From Bacillota bacterium (GTDB lineage: Bacteria > Bacillota > Sulfobacillia > Sulfobacillales > Sulfobacillaceae): 64,000 bases of DNA. The notes beneath the pieces were generated by a model, which worked only from the letters and a program-made list of their open reading frames with translations, did no database searches and was not told the DNA's origin. The translations under genes and the position numbers were made by a program. Shown here in pieces: positions 18,745 through 27,449 of this stretch; position 1 is the stretch's first letter, and every line of letters starts with the position of its first letter. The DNA lies in NCBI GenBank assembly GCA_021784595.1, contig JAJYHT010000057.1, positions 51,780 to 115,779 of the forward strand, written 5' to 3'.

Positions 18745-19314
18745 ATGAGTAGGATGCGAGTACTAAACCAAATGGCGCAATTCATTTTAGAGGATCCCTA
18801 TATTACCGCCAAGCAGTTGGCCAAAAAACTTGGCTACGCTGAGGAAAAAACCGTGTATTATTGGGTGGATAAGGCGAGCTTTCGCGGGTTGCAAAGTTTT
18901 AAGAGAGCGGTCTTGGGTGGGCAATTTCGGGTACATGGGCATGTAGCCAAGGAAACTCGCGGGCGGTACGGACGGGTTCCTGTGATTGCTGGATTTCGAC
19001 CCGGCGGTGAGCCCATTTTGTTTGGAGAAACCGTAACGGCCGCGGAATCACCCAGTGCGCAATGGGCCTGGCGTTATCTGGGACCTCCCGTAGGGCCCTT
19101 TTTAACCAAGGACACGCTTCTTATCAGTCCATGGACGGTTGAGAAGTCAACCGGATGGTGTCTTGCCCAGGCTAGCACGGGGGATCCCTCGATGGCAGTG
19201 AGGATGGTGTGCCAGGTCGATACGGTGAATTGTCTCTTGGAGCCAGTCAGCCTTGCGATGGATACGGCATCGCAGCCCCGTTACACCATCCATCAACTGA
19301 TACGAACCTTTTAA
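18745..19314 (+). CDS. LexA/CI-like regulator: HTH plus degenerate S24-type domain
   Basis: About 189 residues. The N-terminus has a helix-turn-helix-like segment (LEDPYITAKQLAKKLGYAEE). The C-terminal part has the layout of LexA/CI S24 domains: VPVIAGFRPGGEPI near the usual cleavage linker, then TKDTLLISPW, GWCLAQAS and a late LEPVSLAM. No GDSM-type serine motif or clear partner lysine is seen, so it is probably not self-cleaving. AAAGGA lies 6 nt before the ATG at 18745; ATG 18754 or a GTG at 18697 are alternatives. It sits alone on the plus strand, diverging from smc. The family call is an inference. Confidence 0.6.
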   Translation: MSRMRVLNQMAQFILEDPYITAKQLAKKLGYAEEKTVYYWVDKASFRGLQSFKRAVLGGQFRVHGHVAKETRGRYGRVPVIAGFRPGGEPILFGETVTAAESPSAQWAWRYLGPPVGPFLTKDTLLISPWTVEKSTGWCLAQASTGDPSMAVRMVCQVDTVNCLLEPVSLAMDTASQPRYTIHQLIRTF

Positions 19315-19368
19315 ACAGGCTCAGGTTGAGCGAGCACCCTCTTAATCTAGATGCTGGTCATTGTGTGC

Positions 19369-19374
19369 TACAAT
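19369..19374 (+). promoter_or_regulatory. Putative extended -10 before the zinc-ribbon/PBP operon
   Basis: TGCTACAAT provides an extended -10 (TACAAT). The -35 is weak. Its distance leaves a leader of about 85 nt containing the dyad at 19426-19446. Confidence 0.45.
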
Positions 19375-19425
19375 GAACTGCATTAGCATACCCCCTAAAC
19401 CCGCCACCTTGTCGAACATTATGAT

Positions 19426-19446
19426 CATGTCAACAGTGGTGACATG
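19426..19446 (+). promoter_or_regulatory. Perfect dyad upstream of the zinc-ribbon gene
   Basis: CATGTCA-ACAGTGG-TGACATG is a perfect 7-bp inverted repeat ending 3 nt before the GGGAGG ribosome site. It may be an operator or a hairpin that hides the ribosome site. Confidence 0.5.
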
Positions 19447-19464
19447 CCAGGGAGGATTGAATAC

Positions 19465-19890
19465 ATGATGTATTGTCGCCGTTGCGGAGCCGAAATCCCG
19501 GTGGACAGCGTATTTTGTCCCAGTTGCGGCACTAATTTGATTGTAGGTCGCCAGTCAGACTCCGGCGACCGCCCGGAGGTTGAAAAAAAACCACGCCGTA
19601 AGGGAATCAAAATGTCAGCAACGCTTAAAATGCGTTACCAAATGGCGACCCGCAGCGTTACCAACATAGGGCAGCGTGTTTGGGGACGATTGCGTCTCTT
19701 TGCGCCGCAACAAGTCCTGGTGGGCATGGGTTTTTTATTTGGTGTGGTAGGATTCTTTTGGGGACTGCTGGGTCATCAGAGAGCGTTGGATTGGTTACTG
19801 TTCGGGTTAATGCTGGTTTTGGGCGGAATCTATTTCAAACCCTCGGTGCCACCCGACAATGAGTCGCACCAAAAGGAGATGACGGATTAA
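19465..19890 (+). CDS. Zinc-ribbon membrane protein
   Basis: 141 residues beginning MMYCRRCGAEIPVDSVFCPSCG, an N-terminal four-Cys zinc ribbon. A basic linker follows, then two hydrophobic segments (about 84-101 and 109-125) forming a membrane hairpin. The function is unknown; such proteins are often small regulators or scaffolds at the membrane. The ATG at 19465 lies 9 nt after GGGAGG. The next gene starts one base after its stop and also begins with a zinc ribbon, so they are probably coupled and functionally linked. Confidence 0.8.
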   Translation: MMYCRRCGAEIPVDSVFCPSCGTNLIVGRQSDSGDRPEVEKKPRRKGIKMSATLKMRYQMATRSVTNIGQRVWGRLRLFAPQQVLVGMGFLFGVVGFFWGLLGHQRALDWLLFGLMLVLGGIYFKPSVPPDNESHQKEMTD

Positions 19891-19891
19891 T

Positions 19892-22414
19892 TTGCGTTGC
19901 CAAAAGTGCGGTCAGGAAAACAGTCCTGGATCTCAATATTGCCGATTTTGCGGTCGCAAATTAAAGGCCGCGAAGGCTAAAAAGGTGACACCGGCAAGCA
20001 CTCCAGTCGCAAAATCAACCAAAAACGCAAGTTCCAAGGGACAACGCCGCCGTCGGATTCGATGGGGGCGAGTGGCCCTCTTGGTATTCGCAGTGGTAAT
20101 GCTTGGCGGCTTTGGATTTGCTGGATATGAGTCCTATGCCGCCTGGACGACGCTACCGCCGATGACTTCGTTAGTCTCTTTGACCAATCAGAGTCAAGAT
20201 TCAACAGTCTATGATCAGTTCGGTCAAAAAGTCGCGACCCTGCATGGCGCCATTAATCGAGTGGACGTGCCTATTGGATCCATTTCGCCCAACATGCAGC
20301 ATGCGCTGGTAGCCATCGAGGACCATGGTTTTTACACCAACCCAGGCTTTGACATCAAATCCATTGTGCGCGCGGCACTTGTCGATGCGGTTCACCATTC
20401 GGCGGTGCAGGGAGCGAGTACGATTACCGAACAACTGGCCAAAGATTTGTACCTTAGCCCTAAAAAGACCATTCAACGCAAGTTGCAGGAATTTTTCATC
20501 GGGCTGGAATTGGCGCGCACCTATTCCAAACCGCAAATTTTAGACATGTATTTGAATGAAGTCTATTTTGGCGACGGCGCTAGCGGCATTTATGCTGCCA
20601 GCGAAGCCTATTTCGGGGAAAAGCCCTCGCAATTGACGGTGGCTCAAGCCGCAATGCTGGCTGGCCTGCCCCAGGCACCCTCGCTTTACGATCCCCTAAT
20701 CAATCTTAAACTGGCTAAAGAACGCCAACAGCAGGTGCTGAACGCCATGGTCAAATATGGCTATTTAACGGCATCCCAAGGCAAGGCCGCGTATTTGGCG
20801 CCCCTTGATTTCCACCCCACAACGACGGTAGCCCAATCCAACGGCTCTTTGTTCCCCTACCCATGGTACATGCAACATGTGCTCATCTATCTGGAAAGTA
20901 AGGGTTTTTCCTATAACATGCTTACGAGTGGCGGCCTGAAAATTTATACCGCCTTAGACCCCACCGTATACAATATCGCGCAAAACGCCGTCGATTACTG
21001 GATGAATTATCATTTTGGCAGCAATCCGGCGCTGCAATCGGCGGTGGTGGTGGAAAATCCCCATAACGGCTATATCGAAGCGGTCATCGGGGCCCGGCAG
21101 TATACCAATTTTGGGGAGGATTTTGCGACCAGCCCACTGTCTCAGCGATCAACGGGGTCTTCAATTAAGCCCTTGATGGAATATACGGCAGCCATTGTGA
21201 AAGGCTACACGCCGATGACCCCTATCCAAGATGTTCCTATCTTTAAGTTGAATGGCAATTGGTGGCCTCACAACGACGACCACATCTATCACGGATGGAT
21301 GGATCTTCAAGACGCCTTGGCTATTTCCGACAACGATGTAGCGGTTCACCTGCTGCACGACATTGGCATTCAATATGGCTTTAATTTCGCGGCCCAGAAA
21401 TTTGGCATCAAGCTTCCCGCTATTGACGGCACCGAACTAGGCGTGGCCATCGGGGGATTCAAACAAGGCGGGGTCAACGCCTACCAAATGACCCAGGCCT
21501 ATGCCACATTTGCCAATGCGGGGGTGCGCATGCAGCCCATTTGGGTGACCAAAGTGGTTAATCAAGATGGCGCCGTGATTTTTCAAGACAACCCTCAAGG
21601 GCAAGCTGAGTTCAGCCCGCAGGTCGCGTACGTCATGGACCACATGATGGAGAAAGTACTGGACCCCAATCCGATTCCGGCTATTGTGGGAGGGGGCATT
21701 CCTGCCCAGACTTCCACGGGTTACAGTTTAGGAATCGGGCGCCCCGCAGCCGGGAAGACGGGCACTAATAACGGAGAGGAAGACGCCTGGTTTATGGGTT
21801 TTGAGCCGCAAATGGTGGTAGGCGTGTGGGAAGGCAACCAACATGGTGAAATTCCTCAGCCGGCCACCTTCCAAGGACAATTAGCCTATGGTGACGTCGC
21901 GGCTGGACCGATTTGGCAGACCATCATGGAACAGGTTAATCAGGCTGAGCATATCCCCGTGGAACACTTTTACCGTCCACCTGGCGTGGTTTATGTGCCT
22001 AATGTGAGCGCCACTTCAGGGCTCATTGCCAGTCAGTACACTCCATCGCGCGACATTGAGGGCGCCTGGTTTGTCAAAGGTACACAGCCCACTTCGATTG
22101 GCCAATCCCACTTTCCGCTCAAAGTGTCCGCTTCCAATCCCAACTTGCTGTGGCAACCTGGTTGCGGGCCCTATGTAACGTCGGTCTTTTTGAAAAAAGA
22201 ACCGGATTGGAAAACGGGCGCGCCTTTGCCGGCCGATCACATTTACTGGCCGCCCACCCAAGCCTGTTCACCCAACATTGCGCCTAGCACCACCAGCGCC
22301 CCCTCAACATCGTCCAGCAGCCCGTCGTCTCAGTCGTCACCGAGTCCTGGGCCTATAACACCACCGGTGTTGCCGACTACAAGCGCGCCTAAGAACCCGG
22401 CGACATCAGGATAA
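19892..22414 (+). CDS. Class A penicillin-binding protein with N-terminal zinc ribbon
   Basis: 840 residues from a TTG. An unusual cytoplasmic zinc ribbon (CQKCGQ, CRFCGRK; residues 3-20) precedes a basic linker and one membrane helix (about 60-80). The GT51 glycosyltransferase carries the catalytic Glu of AIEDHGFY (about 143) and STITEQLAKDLY. The transpeptidase carries SSIK (about 423-426), SDNDVAV and KTGTNNGEEDAWFMGF. A Ser/Thr/Pro-rich tail ends the protein. It polymerises and cross-links peptidoglycan outside the membrane. The TTG start is required to keep the ribbon, with AAAGGAG about 13 nt upstream. Confidence 0.93.
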   Translation: MRCQKCGQENSPGSQYCRFCGRKLKAAKAKKVTPASTPVAKSTKNASSKGQRRRRIRWGRVALLVFAVVMLGGFGFAGYESYAAWTTLPPMTSLVSLTNQSQDSTVYDQFGQKVATLHGAINRVDVPIGSISPNMQHALVAIEDHGFYTNPGFDIKSIVRAALVDAVHHSAVQGASTITEQLAKDLYLSPKKTIQRKLQEFFIGLELARTYSKPQILDMYLNEVYFGDGASGIYAASEAYFGEKPSQLTVAQAAMLAGLPQAPSLYDPLINLKLAKERQQQVLNAMVKYGYLTASQGKAAYLAPLDFHPTTTVAQSNGSLFPYPWYMQHVLIYLESKGFSYNMLTSGGLKIYTALDPTVYNIAQNAVDYWMNYHFGSNPALQSAVVVENPHNGYIEAVIGARQYTNFGEDFATSPLSQRSTGSSIKPLMEYTAAIVKGYTPMTPIQDVPIFKLNGNWWPHNDDHIYHGWMDLQDALAISDNDVAVHLLHDIGIQYGFNFAAQKFGIKLPAIDGTELGVAIGGFKQGGVNAYQMTQAYATFANAGVRMQPIWVTKVVNQDGAVIFQDNPQGQAEFSPQVAYVMDHMMEKVLDPNPIPAIVGGGIPAQTSTGYSLGIGRPAAGKTGTNNGEEDAWFMGFEPQMVVGVWEGNQHGEIPQPATFQGQLAYGDVAAGPIWQTIMEQVNQAEHIPVEHFYRPPGVVYVPNVSATSGLIASQYTPSRDIEGAWFVKGTQPTSIGQSHFPLKVSASNPNLLWQPGCGPYVTSVFLKKEPDWKTGAPLPADHIYWPPTQACSPNIAPSTTSAPSTSSSSPSSQSSPSPGPITPPVLPTTSAPKNPATSG

Positions 22415-22439
22415 CGTTCATACAACTATTTGAACACAC

Positions 22440-22466
22440 AAAAGGGCGCTGTTGGGGCGCCCTTTT
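22440..22466 (+). terminator. Terminator after the PBP gene
   Basis: AAAAGGGCGC/GCGCCCTTTT stem with a 7-nt loop. The A-stem-U layout can work in both directions between the convergent PBP and rnc genes. Confidence 0.85.
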
Positions 22467-22522
22467 CATGTTAAAAACATTTAGTTGTCAATACCATATG
22501 ATAAGTGCTGACCCTGCTGCCT

Positions 22523-23215
22523 TTATTGGTTAGGTACTGGTGGAGCACTGTCTGACAATTGCTTCAATGCCGCCCTGGCTCCCATTTGCTCTGCCTCTTT
22601 TTTACTTCTTCCGGTGGCGCGAGCTAAAGGCACTCCTCCCACGGACACTTCGACCTCAAAGGTTTTCGCATGGTCTGGCCCGTACGATCCGACCACTTCA
22701 TACGTCGGTTCCTCACCACGACGCCGCAGCCACTCGTTGAGGGCGGTTTTATGATCTCGGCCAGCTTCCCGTCCTTCGACGCCTTTTAAAGCAAAGTCAA
22801 GTGTTTCCAACACAAAGCGGCGTGCTGCTTCCAGTCCCGAATCCAAGTAAACCGCCCCAATCACGGCTTCCATGGCGTCCGCCAGCAGCGAGTGCTTTTG
22901 ACGTCCGCCACTGCGCTCCTCTCCTCGGCCCAAACGCAAGCGTACCCCCAAATCCAATTGCGCCGACGCTTCCGCTAAAGTAGGCTCACACACGATGGCA
23001 GCGCGTCCTTGGCTCAGTTGGCCTTCATTCCAGTGCGGGTTGTGTTCAAACAACCACTCCGTGACCACTAGTTGCAGGACCGAATCGCCCAAAAATTCCA
23101 GCCGCTCGTTGTGAACTTCTTTTCGCACCCCTTCGTTGGCATAGGATGAGTGCGTCAACGCCTGTCGCAACAATTCTGGATTCTGGATCCAGGATTCGAG
23201 GTGAGAATCGCTCAT
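22523..23215 (-). CDS. rnc: Ribonuclease III
   Basis: 230 residues from MSDSHLESW. The RNase III signature NERLEFLGDSVLQLVV and the acidic DAMEAVIGAVYLDSG form the Mg-binding site. A C-terminal dsRNA-binding domain reads DHKTALNEWLRRRGEEPTYEV, then GRSKKEAEQMGARAAL. It processes rRNA and mRNA duplexes. GGAGG lies about 10 nt upstream, and the ATGA overlap with the fabF stop indicates coupling. Confidence 0.96.
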   Translation of the reverse strand: MSDSHLESWIQNPELLRQALTHSSYANEGVRKEVHNERLEFLGDSVLQLVVTEWLFEHNPHWNEGQLSQGRAAIVCEPTLAEASAQLDLGVRLRLGRGEERSGGRQKHSLLADAMEAVIGAVYLDSGLEAARRFVLETLDFALKGVEGREAGRDHKTALNEWLRRRGEEPTYEVVGSYGPDHAKTFEVEVSVGGVPLARATGRSKKEAEQMGARAALKQLSDSAPPVPNQ

Positions 23216-24444
23216 GAAGGGAACTCCTCCACGATGAGGCAGGCATTTTGTCCCCCAAACCCAAACGCATTGGACATCACCCTTTGCACCCGGTGCGGCC
23301 GCTTGACCTGGGGAACGTAATCCAGATCGCAATCTTCGCTGGGTGACGTCAGGTTCAACGTAGGAGGCAACGTCTGATGTTTGATGGCCAGAATTGATGC
23401 AATTAATTCTACGGCACCGGCCGCACCCAAAAGATGACCGGTTGCGGATTTGGTCGAAGACACCGCCAATTGATAGGCATGTTCGCCAAAGACGTGTTTA
23501 ATGGCCAGGGTTTCCGCGACATCCCCTTTGGGTGTCGAGGTCCCGTGCGCATTAATATAATCAATCCCGGCTGGCGCCAGCCCGGCATCGTTTAACGCAC
23601 GCTGCATAGCTAAAATGGCACCGGTGCCTTCCGGGTGCGGCTCCACCATATGAAATGCATCAGCTGAACGTCCATACCCCACAATTTCTCCATAAATGTG
23701 GGCGCCGCGGGCCTTTGCATGAGTGAGGCTTTCAAACACCAGGAAGCCAGCGCCCTCCCCCATCACAAAGCCGTCACGGCCTTGATCAAAGGGTCGGCTA
23801 GCAGTCGTCGGGTCGTCATTCCGCGTTGAAAGGGCCTTCATCGAGCAAAACCCTGCAAAGGCGATGGGCAAAATGACCGCCTCAGATCCTCCGGTCAGCA
23901 TTACATCAGCCTCTCCGTGCTGTATGGTGCGAAAGGCATCCCCTACCGCATTTCCGGAGGATGCGCACGCTGTCACCAAAGTCACGTTAGGCCCTTGCAA
24001 GTGAAACCGCATGGCAATTTGCCCGCCCGCCATGTTGGCAATCATTTTAGGAATCAAAAATGGACTGACTCGGCTCGGACCACGGTCTCGCAACACGTCA
24101 TACTGTTCGGTTAGCGTGCCCAGGCCGCCGATGCCGGTGCCAAAGGCGACTCCGGTACGTTGCGGGTCAAAGTCGGTCAGTCCCGCGTGATCTACCGCAT
24201 CTTGGGCTGCTGCGACCGCCAGTTGCACAAAGCGGTCAGCATGGCGGACATCCTTGCGATCGAAATATTGCAAAGGATCGAAATCCCTGATCTCCGCCGC
24301 AATCCGGCTTGGATACTCTGTTGCATCGAAGCTCTGAACCCAACCCACTCCGCTCGGGCCTTCGGTAATGCCGCGCCAGAATTCCTCCAGTCCGTGCCCT
24401 ACTGGAGACACCACGCCCATGCCCGTAACTACGACTCGTTCCAC
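23212..24444 (-). CDS. fabF: FabF, beta-ketoacyl-ACP synthase II
   Basis: 410 residues from a GTG. It starts VVVTGMGVVSPVG, carries the nucleophile Cys in VTACASSGNAVGDAF, His in INAHGTSTPKGD and His in KSATGHLLGAAGAVE, and ends NAFGFGGQNACLIVE. It elongates acyl-ACP with malonyl-ACP and controls temperature adaptation of lipids in relatives. It follows acpP in the FapR-controlled operon. Confidence 0.96.
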   Translation of the reverse strand: MERVVVTGMGVVSPVGHGLEEFWRGITEGPSGVGWVQSFDATEYPSRIAAEIRDFDPLQYFDRKDVRHADRFVQLAVAAAQDAVDHAGLTDFDPQRTGVAFGTGIGGLGTLTEQYDVLRDRGPSRVSPFLIPKMIANMAGGQIAMRFHLQGPNVTLVTACASSGNAVGDAFRTIQHGEADVMLTGGSEAVILPIAFAGFCSMKALSTRNDDPTTASRPFDQGRDGFVMGEGAGFLVFESLTHAKARGAHIYGEIVGYGRSADAFHMVEPHPEGTGAILAMQRALNDAGLAPAGIDYINAHGTSTPKGDVAETLAIKHVFGEHAYQLAVSSTKSATGHLLGAAGAVELIASILAIKHQTLPPTLNLTSPSEDCDLDYVPQVKRPHRVQRVMSNAFGFGGQNACLIVEEFPS

Positions 24445-24505
24445 GGGCGGTTACCCCCTTTTGTCTACAATTCACACTAAGGTCCGGTTACCCGGACATT
24501 AAATA

Positions 24506-24748
24506 TTACGCATTTTCGCGGATATACTCTACCGCATCGTTCACCGTACTGATCTTTTCTGCCTCATCATCGGGAATCTCTAGACCAAATTCTTCTTCCA
24601 ACGCCATAATCAACTCCACGATATCCAGGGAATCAGCCCCTAAGTCATCGATAAAGGAGGCTTCTGTGGTTACTTCCTCCTCATCAACTCCCAACTGATC
24701 CACAATAATTTCCTTTACTTTATCAAAAACCTGTTCTTTGTTTGCCAC
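24506..24748 (-). CDS. acpP: Acyl carrier protein
   Basis: 80 residues, very acidic. The phosphopantetheine serine is in [20 protein letters not shown]. The GTG at 24748 gives [14 protein letters not shown]; a GTG three codons upstream overlaps the GGAGGTG ribosome site and is unlikely. It carries acyl chains between the Fab enzymes encoded on both sides. Confidence 0.97.
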   Translation of the reverse strand: MANKEQVFDKVKEIIVDQLGVDEEEVTTEASFIDDLGADSLDIVELIMALEEEFGLEIPDDEAEKISTVNDAVEYIRENA

Positions 24749-24770
24749 GACCCACACACCTCCACAAGAA

Positions 24771-25517
24771 TTAGTCCATCACGAGTCCGCCGTCCACCAC
24801 TAGGGTCTGCCCAGTGATGTAGTCGGCTCCAATTAGGAACCATACGGCTTCCGCGATTTCGCGGGGTTCTGCCGCTCGCCCCAGAGGAACTGCTGCCAAC
24901 AATCCTTCATAACTTGCTTTGGCCATACCTTCAGTCAATTCCGTCTTGACTAACCCCGGCGCCACCACGTTTACCGTAATATTGCGCGAAGCGACCTCGC
25001 GGGCCAATGCCCGTGAAAACCCGATCATACCGGCTTTTGATGCCGCGTAATTAGTCTGTCCCGGATTGCCCATCATCCCGGCTATCGATGAAATATTGAC
25101 AATGCGGCCATAGCGCTGTTTAACCATAGTCCGCAACGCCGCCCGCGTACAAGCGAAAGTTCCAGTCAAATTGGTGGCCAAAACGGTATCCCATTCCTCT
25201 GGACGCATACGCAGCAATAAGTTGTCCCGAGTTATCCCAGCATTATTCACCAGAATGTCAATCCGGTTCCATTGGCCAAGCACTTGCTCGACCACTTTGT
25301 GGGCCTCGTCTATAGAACTGATGTCACCAGGACAGAGCAACGCTTGACCACCTGACTGCTCGATGGTGTCGGCCACTTGGCGGGCCGCTTCTTGATTGCC
25401 GCGGTAATTGATGGCAACCCGAATTCCTTCCTGCGCAAGCTTTAATGCTATGGCTTTACCAATACCTCGGGACCCACCGGTTACTAAAGCCACACGTGAG
25501 CCATTCACTTCTGCCAC
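24771..25517 (-). CDS. fabG: FabG, 3-oxoacyl-ACP reductase
   Basis: About 248 residues of the short-chain dehydrogenase family. The NADPH motif is [12 protein letters not shown], with NNAG in [10 protein letters not shown], the catalytic Ser in NISSIAG and the YxxxK motif in YAASKAG. It reduces ketoacyl-ACP in each elongation cycle. The GTG at 25517 has GAGGTG 6 nt upstream; a GTG three codons earlier overlaps it. Confidence 0.96.
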   Translation of the reverse strand: MAEVNGSRVALVTGGSRGIGKAIALKLAQEGIRVAINYRGNQEAARQVADTIEQSGGQALLCPGDISSIDEAHKVVEQVLGQWNRIDILVNNAGITRDNLLLRMRPEEWDTVLATNLTGTFACTRAALRTMVKQRYGRIVNISSIAGMMGNPGQTNYAASKAGMIGFSRALAREVASRNITVNVVAPGLVKTELTEGMAKASYEGLLAAVPLGRAAEPREIAEAVWFLIGADYITGQTLVVDGGLVMD

Positions 25518-25595
25518 TATCGTCACCTCGAAACCGTTGTCTTTTGCGTTGTCGCGCGTTTAGGGCCCCAATTCGTTGCTATTATAGCTTCCACC

Positions 25596-26528
25596 CTAGA
25601 CCAGTTCAAGGGCTCGCGCTAACCCTTCTTGATCTTCCACGTTGACAACCCGTTGTTGACGACTGATTTTTTTTACTAAACTAGTTAAACTGCGACCTGG
25701 TCCAAGCTCCAAGAGGCCATCCAATGGATACTCCAGAGCACGGTGGACTGTTTGTTCAAACAGCACCGGGTGCGACACTTGGCGTATCAGACGAGGCACA
25801 ATGTCTTGTTGTGAGACACAGGGCTCGGTATCCACATTGGCCAATACGGGAAAAGCCGCCAAACTAAAGTCGACATCTTGCAAGGCACGGCCCACTACAG
25901 CCTCAGCTGGCGCCAAAAGACTGGAATGAAAGGGAGCGCTTACCGCTAGCCTTACGGTGCGGGCTCCCAAGTCCTGCGCGCGTTGTTCCACCAGTGCCAA
26001 ACCGTGAACAAGGCCGGAGACGACAGTTTGACCTGGCGCGTTGTAGTTGGCTGGCTCTACCAGTCCAACCTTCGACGCTTCAGCACAGAGTTCCTGCACG
26101 ATGTCTGCTTTAAGACCCAAAACTGCTACCATTCCTCCCAACCCCTTGGGCACGGCATCTTGCATGGCCCGGCCCCGAATGCGCGTCAGCCGCACTCCAT
26201 CAGCTAAGGACATCGCTCGGGCCGCAACGTATGCCGAATATTCCCCAAGCGATAGGCCAAAGCCCAGTCGGGGATGGAAATCTGGCCGATATTCCTTGAG
26301 GGTGCGCCAAATCGCCACGCTGACCGCTAAGATGGCTGGCTGTTGAATTTCCGTGTCCCGCAGCCTATCTTCGGGGCCCTCTAGGATCACCTTGCTAAGT
26401 TTATATCCCATGGCATCGTCGGCTTCTTCTAATGTTTGGCGAAACACCTCTGAAGATTGCTGCAACGCCCTTCCCATACCCACATACTGTGACCCCTGTC
26501 CGGGGAACATCACACCCCAACCAGCCAC
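25596..26528 (-). CDS. fabD: FabD, malonyl-CoA:ACP transacylase
   Basis: 310 residues from a GTG (VAGWGVMFPGQGSQ). The nucleophile serine is in GLSLGEYSAY and the histidine in APFHSSLL; the arginine is in RIRGRAMQ. It loads malonyl onto ACP. GGAGG lies 7 nt before the GTG; an open frame runs 52 codons further but its extra sequence is degV antisense-like noise without homology. Confidence 0.95.
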   Translation of the reverse strand: MAGWGVMFPGQGSQYVGMGRALQQSSEVFRQTLEEADDAMGYKLSKVILEGPEDRLRDTEIQQPAILAVSVAIWRTLKEYRPDFHPRLGFGLSLGEYSAYVAARAMSLADGVRLTRIRGRAMQDAVPKGLGGMVAVLGLKADIVQELCAEASKVGLVEPANYNAPGQTVVSGLVHGLALVEQRAQDLGARTVRLAVSAPFHSSLLAPAEAVVGRALQDVDFSLAAFPVLANVDTEPCVSQQDIVPRLIRQVSHPVLFEQTVHRALEYPLDGLLELGPGRSLTSLVKKISRQQRVVNVEDQEGLARALELV

Positions 26529-26568
26529 CCAATTACCTCCCACAGTTAATATGATGCGGTGTTTTTGA

Positions 26569-27447
26569 CTAGTGTTGCCTCCACTGCACCACTTGCGACG
26601 GCGTGAGCGGACACAGTACGGCGCCAAAAGCGCCAGGCCCCACGTGTGCGGCAATGACCGGTCCAGCTTCGGCTCGGATTTCATCCACCACGGTGTAGTT
26701 GTCCGCCAGCAAAGATGACAACTGGTCGACTTCAGGTGTCGGCGTGGTACTGGCCACCGCCACCAGACAGTCGGTTCCCAGAGGTATGCGCTCGCTAAAC
26801 AACTGTATCATGGAAGGAATAAGATGGCGTACTCCTCGCACTTTTTTGGCCGCCTTGATAATGCCATGATCGACTTCGAGAATCGGTTTCATATCCAACA
26901 AGGTGCCAATCAGACGTGCGGCTTGGCCAATACGGCCGCCACGGGCCAAATATTCCAACGTGACCGGCCCAAACAGCAATTGGACCTTGCCTGCCAAATC
27001 TTGGACCTCCGTGGCAATAGTAGCCGCATCGGTCCCCTGGCTGGCTCGAACAGCAGCCCACCAGACCAAAAGTCCTGTGCCCACACTAGCATTTTGGCCG
27101 TCCAGCACGGTAATGTCTCCCTCAACCAAGCGGGCGCCAGCCTGCGCAGCTCGCACGGTAAAGCTTAGTCCGCCGCTTAAATGAATGGAGACGATGGCGT
27201 CAATGCTGTCTTTGGACAACAATTCGCGGTAGGCCAAGGCAAAGGCTCCAGGTGCCGGTGCCGCTGTGCGCGCGGGCTCGCTAGTGGAAAGCATGCGCGC
27301 CATAAACTCGGCTGGCATGATTTCCACGCGATCTTGGTAATACTGATCGCCTAGACCGACGCTGAGGGGCACCGTTGTGACATGATGCCGTTTGAGAAAA
27401 AGAGGGTCCAGGTCACAGGTGGAATCGGCGACAATCGCCACCCCCAT
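26569..27447 (-). CDS. DegV-family fatty acid-binding protein
   Basis: About 292 residues. The EDD fold begins VAIVADSTCDLDPLFL, with VTTVPLSVGLGDQYY, SIHLSGGLSFTVRAAQ and LEYLARGGRIGQAARLIG, ending HVGPGAFGAVLCP. DegV/FakB proteins hold a fatty acid for phosphorylation by FakA, feeding exogenous fatty acids to PlsX/PlsY. No FakA gene is in the window. Its place between fabH and fabD supports a lipid role. Confidence 0.92.
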   Translation of the reverse strand: MGVAIVADSTCDLDPLFLKRHHVTTVPLSVGLGDQYYQDRVEIMPAEFMARMLSTSEPARTAAPAPGAFALAYRELLSKDSIDAIVSIHLSGGLSFTVRAAQAGARLVEGDITVLDGQNASVGTGLLVWWAAVRASQGTDAATIATEVQDLAGKVQLLFGPVTLEYLARGGRIGQAARLIGTLLDMKPILEVDHGIIKAAKKVRGVRHLIPSMIQLFSERIPLGTDCLVAVASTTPTPEVDQLSSLLADNYTVVDEIRAEAGPVIAAHVGPGAFGAVLCPLTPSQVVQWRQH

Positions 27448-27449
27448 CG

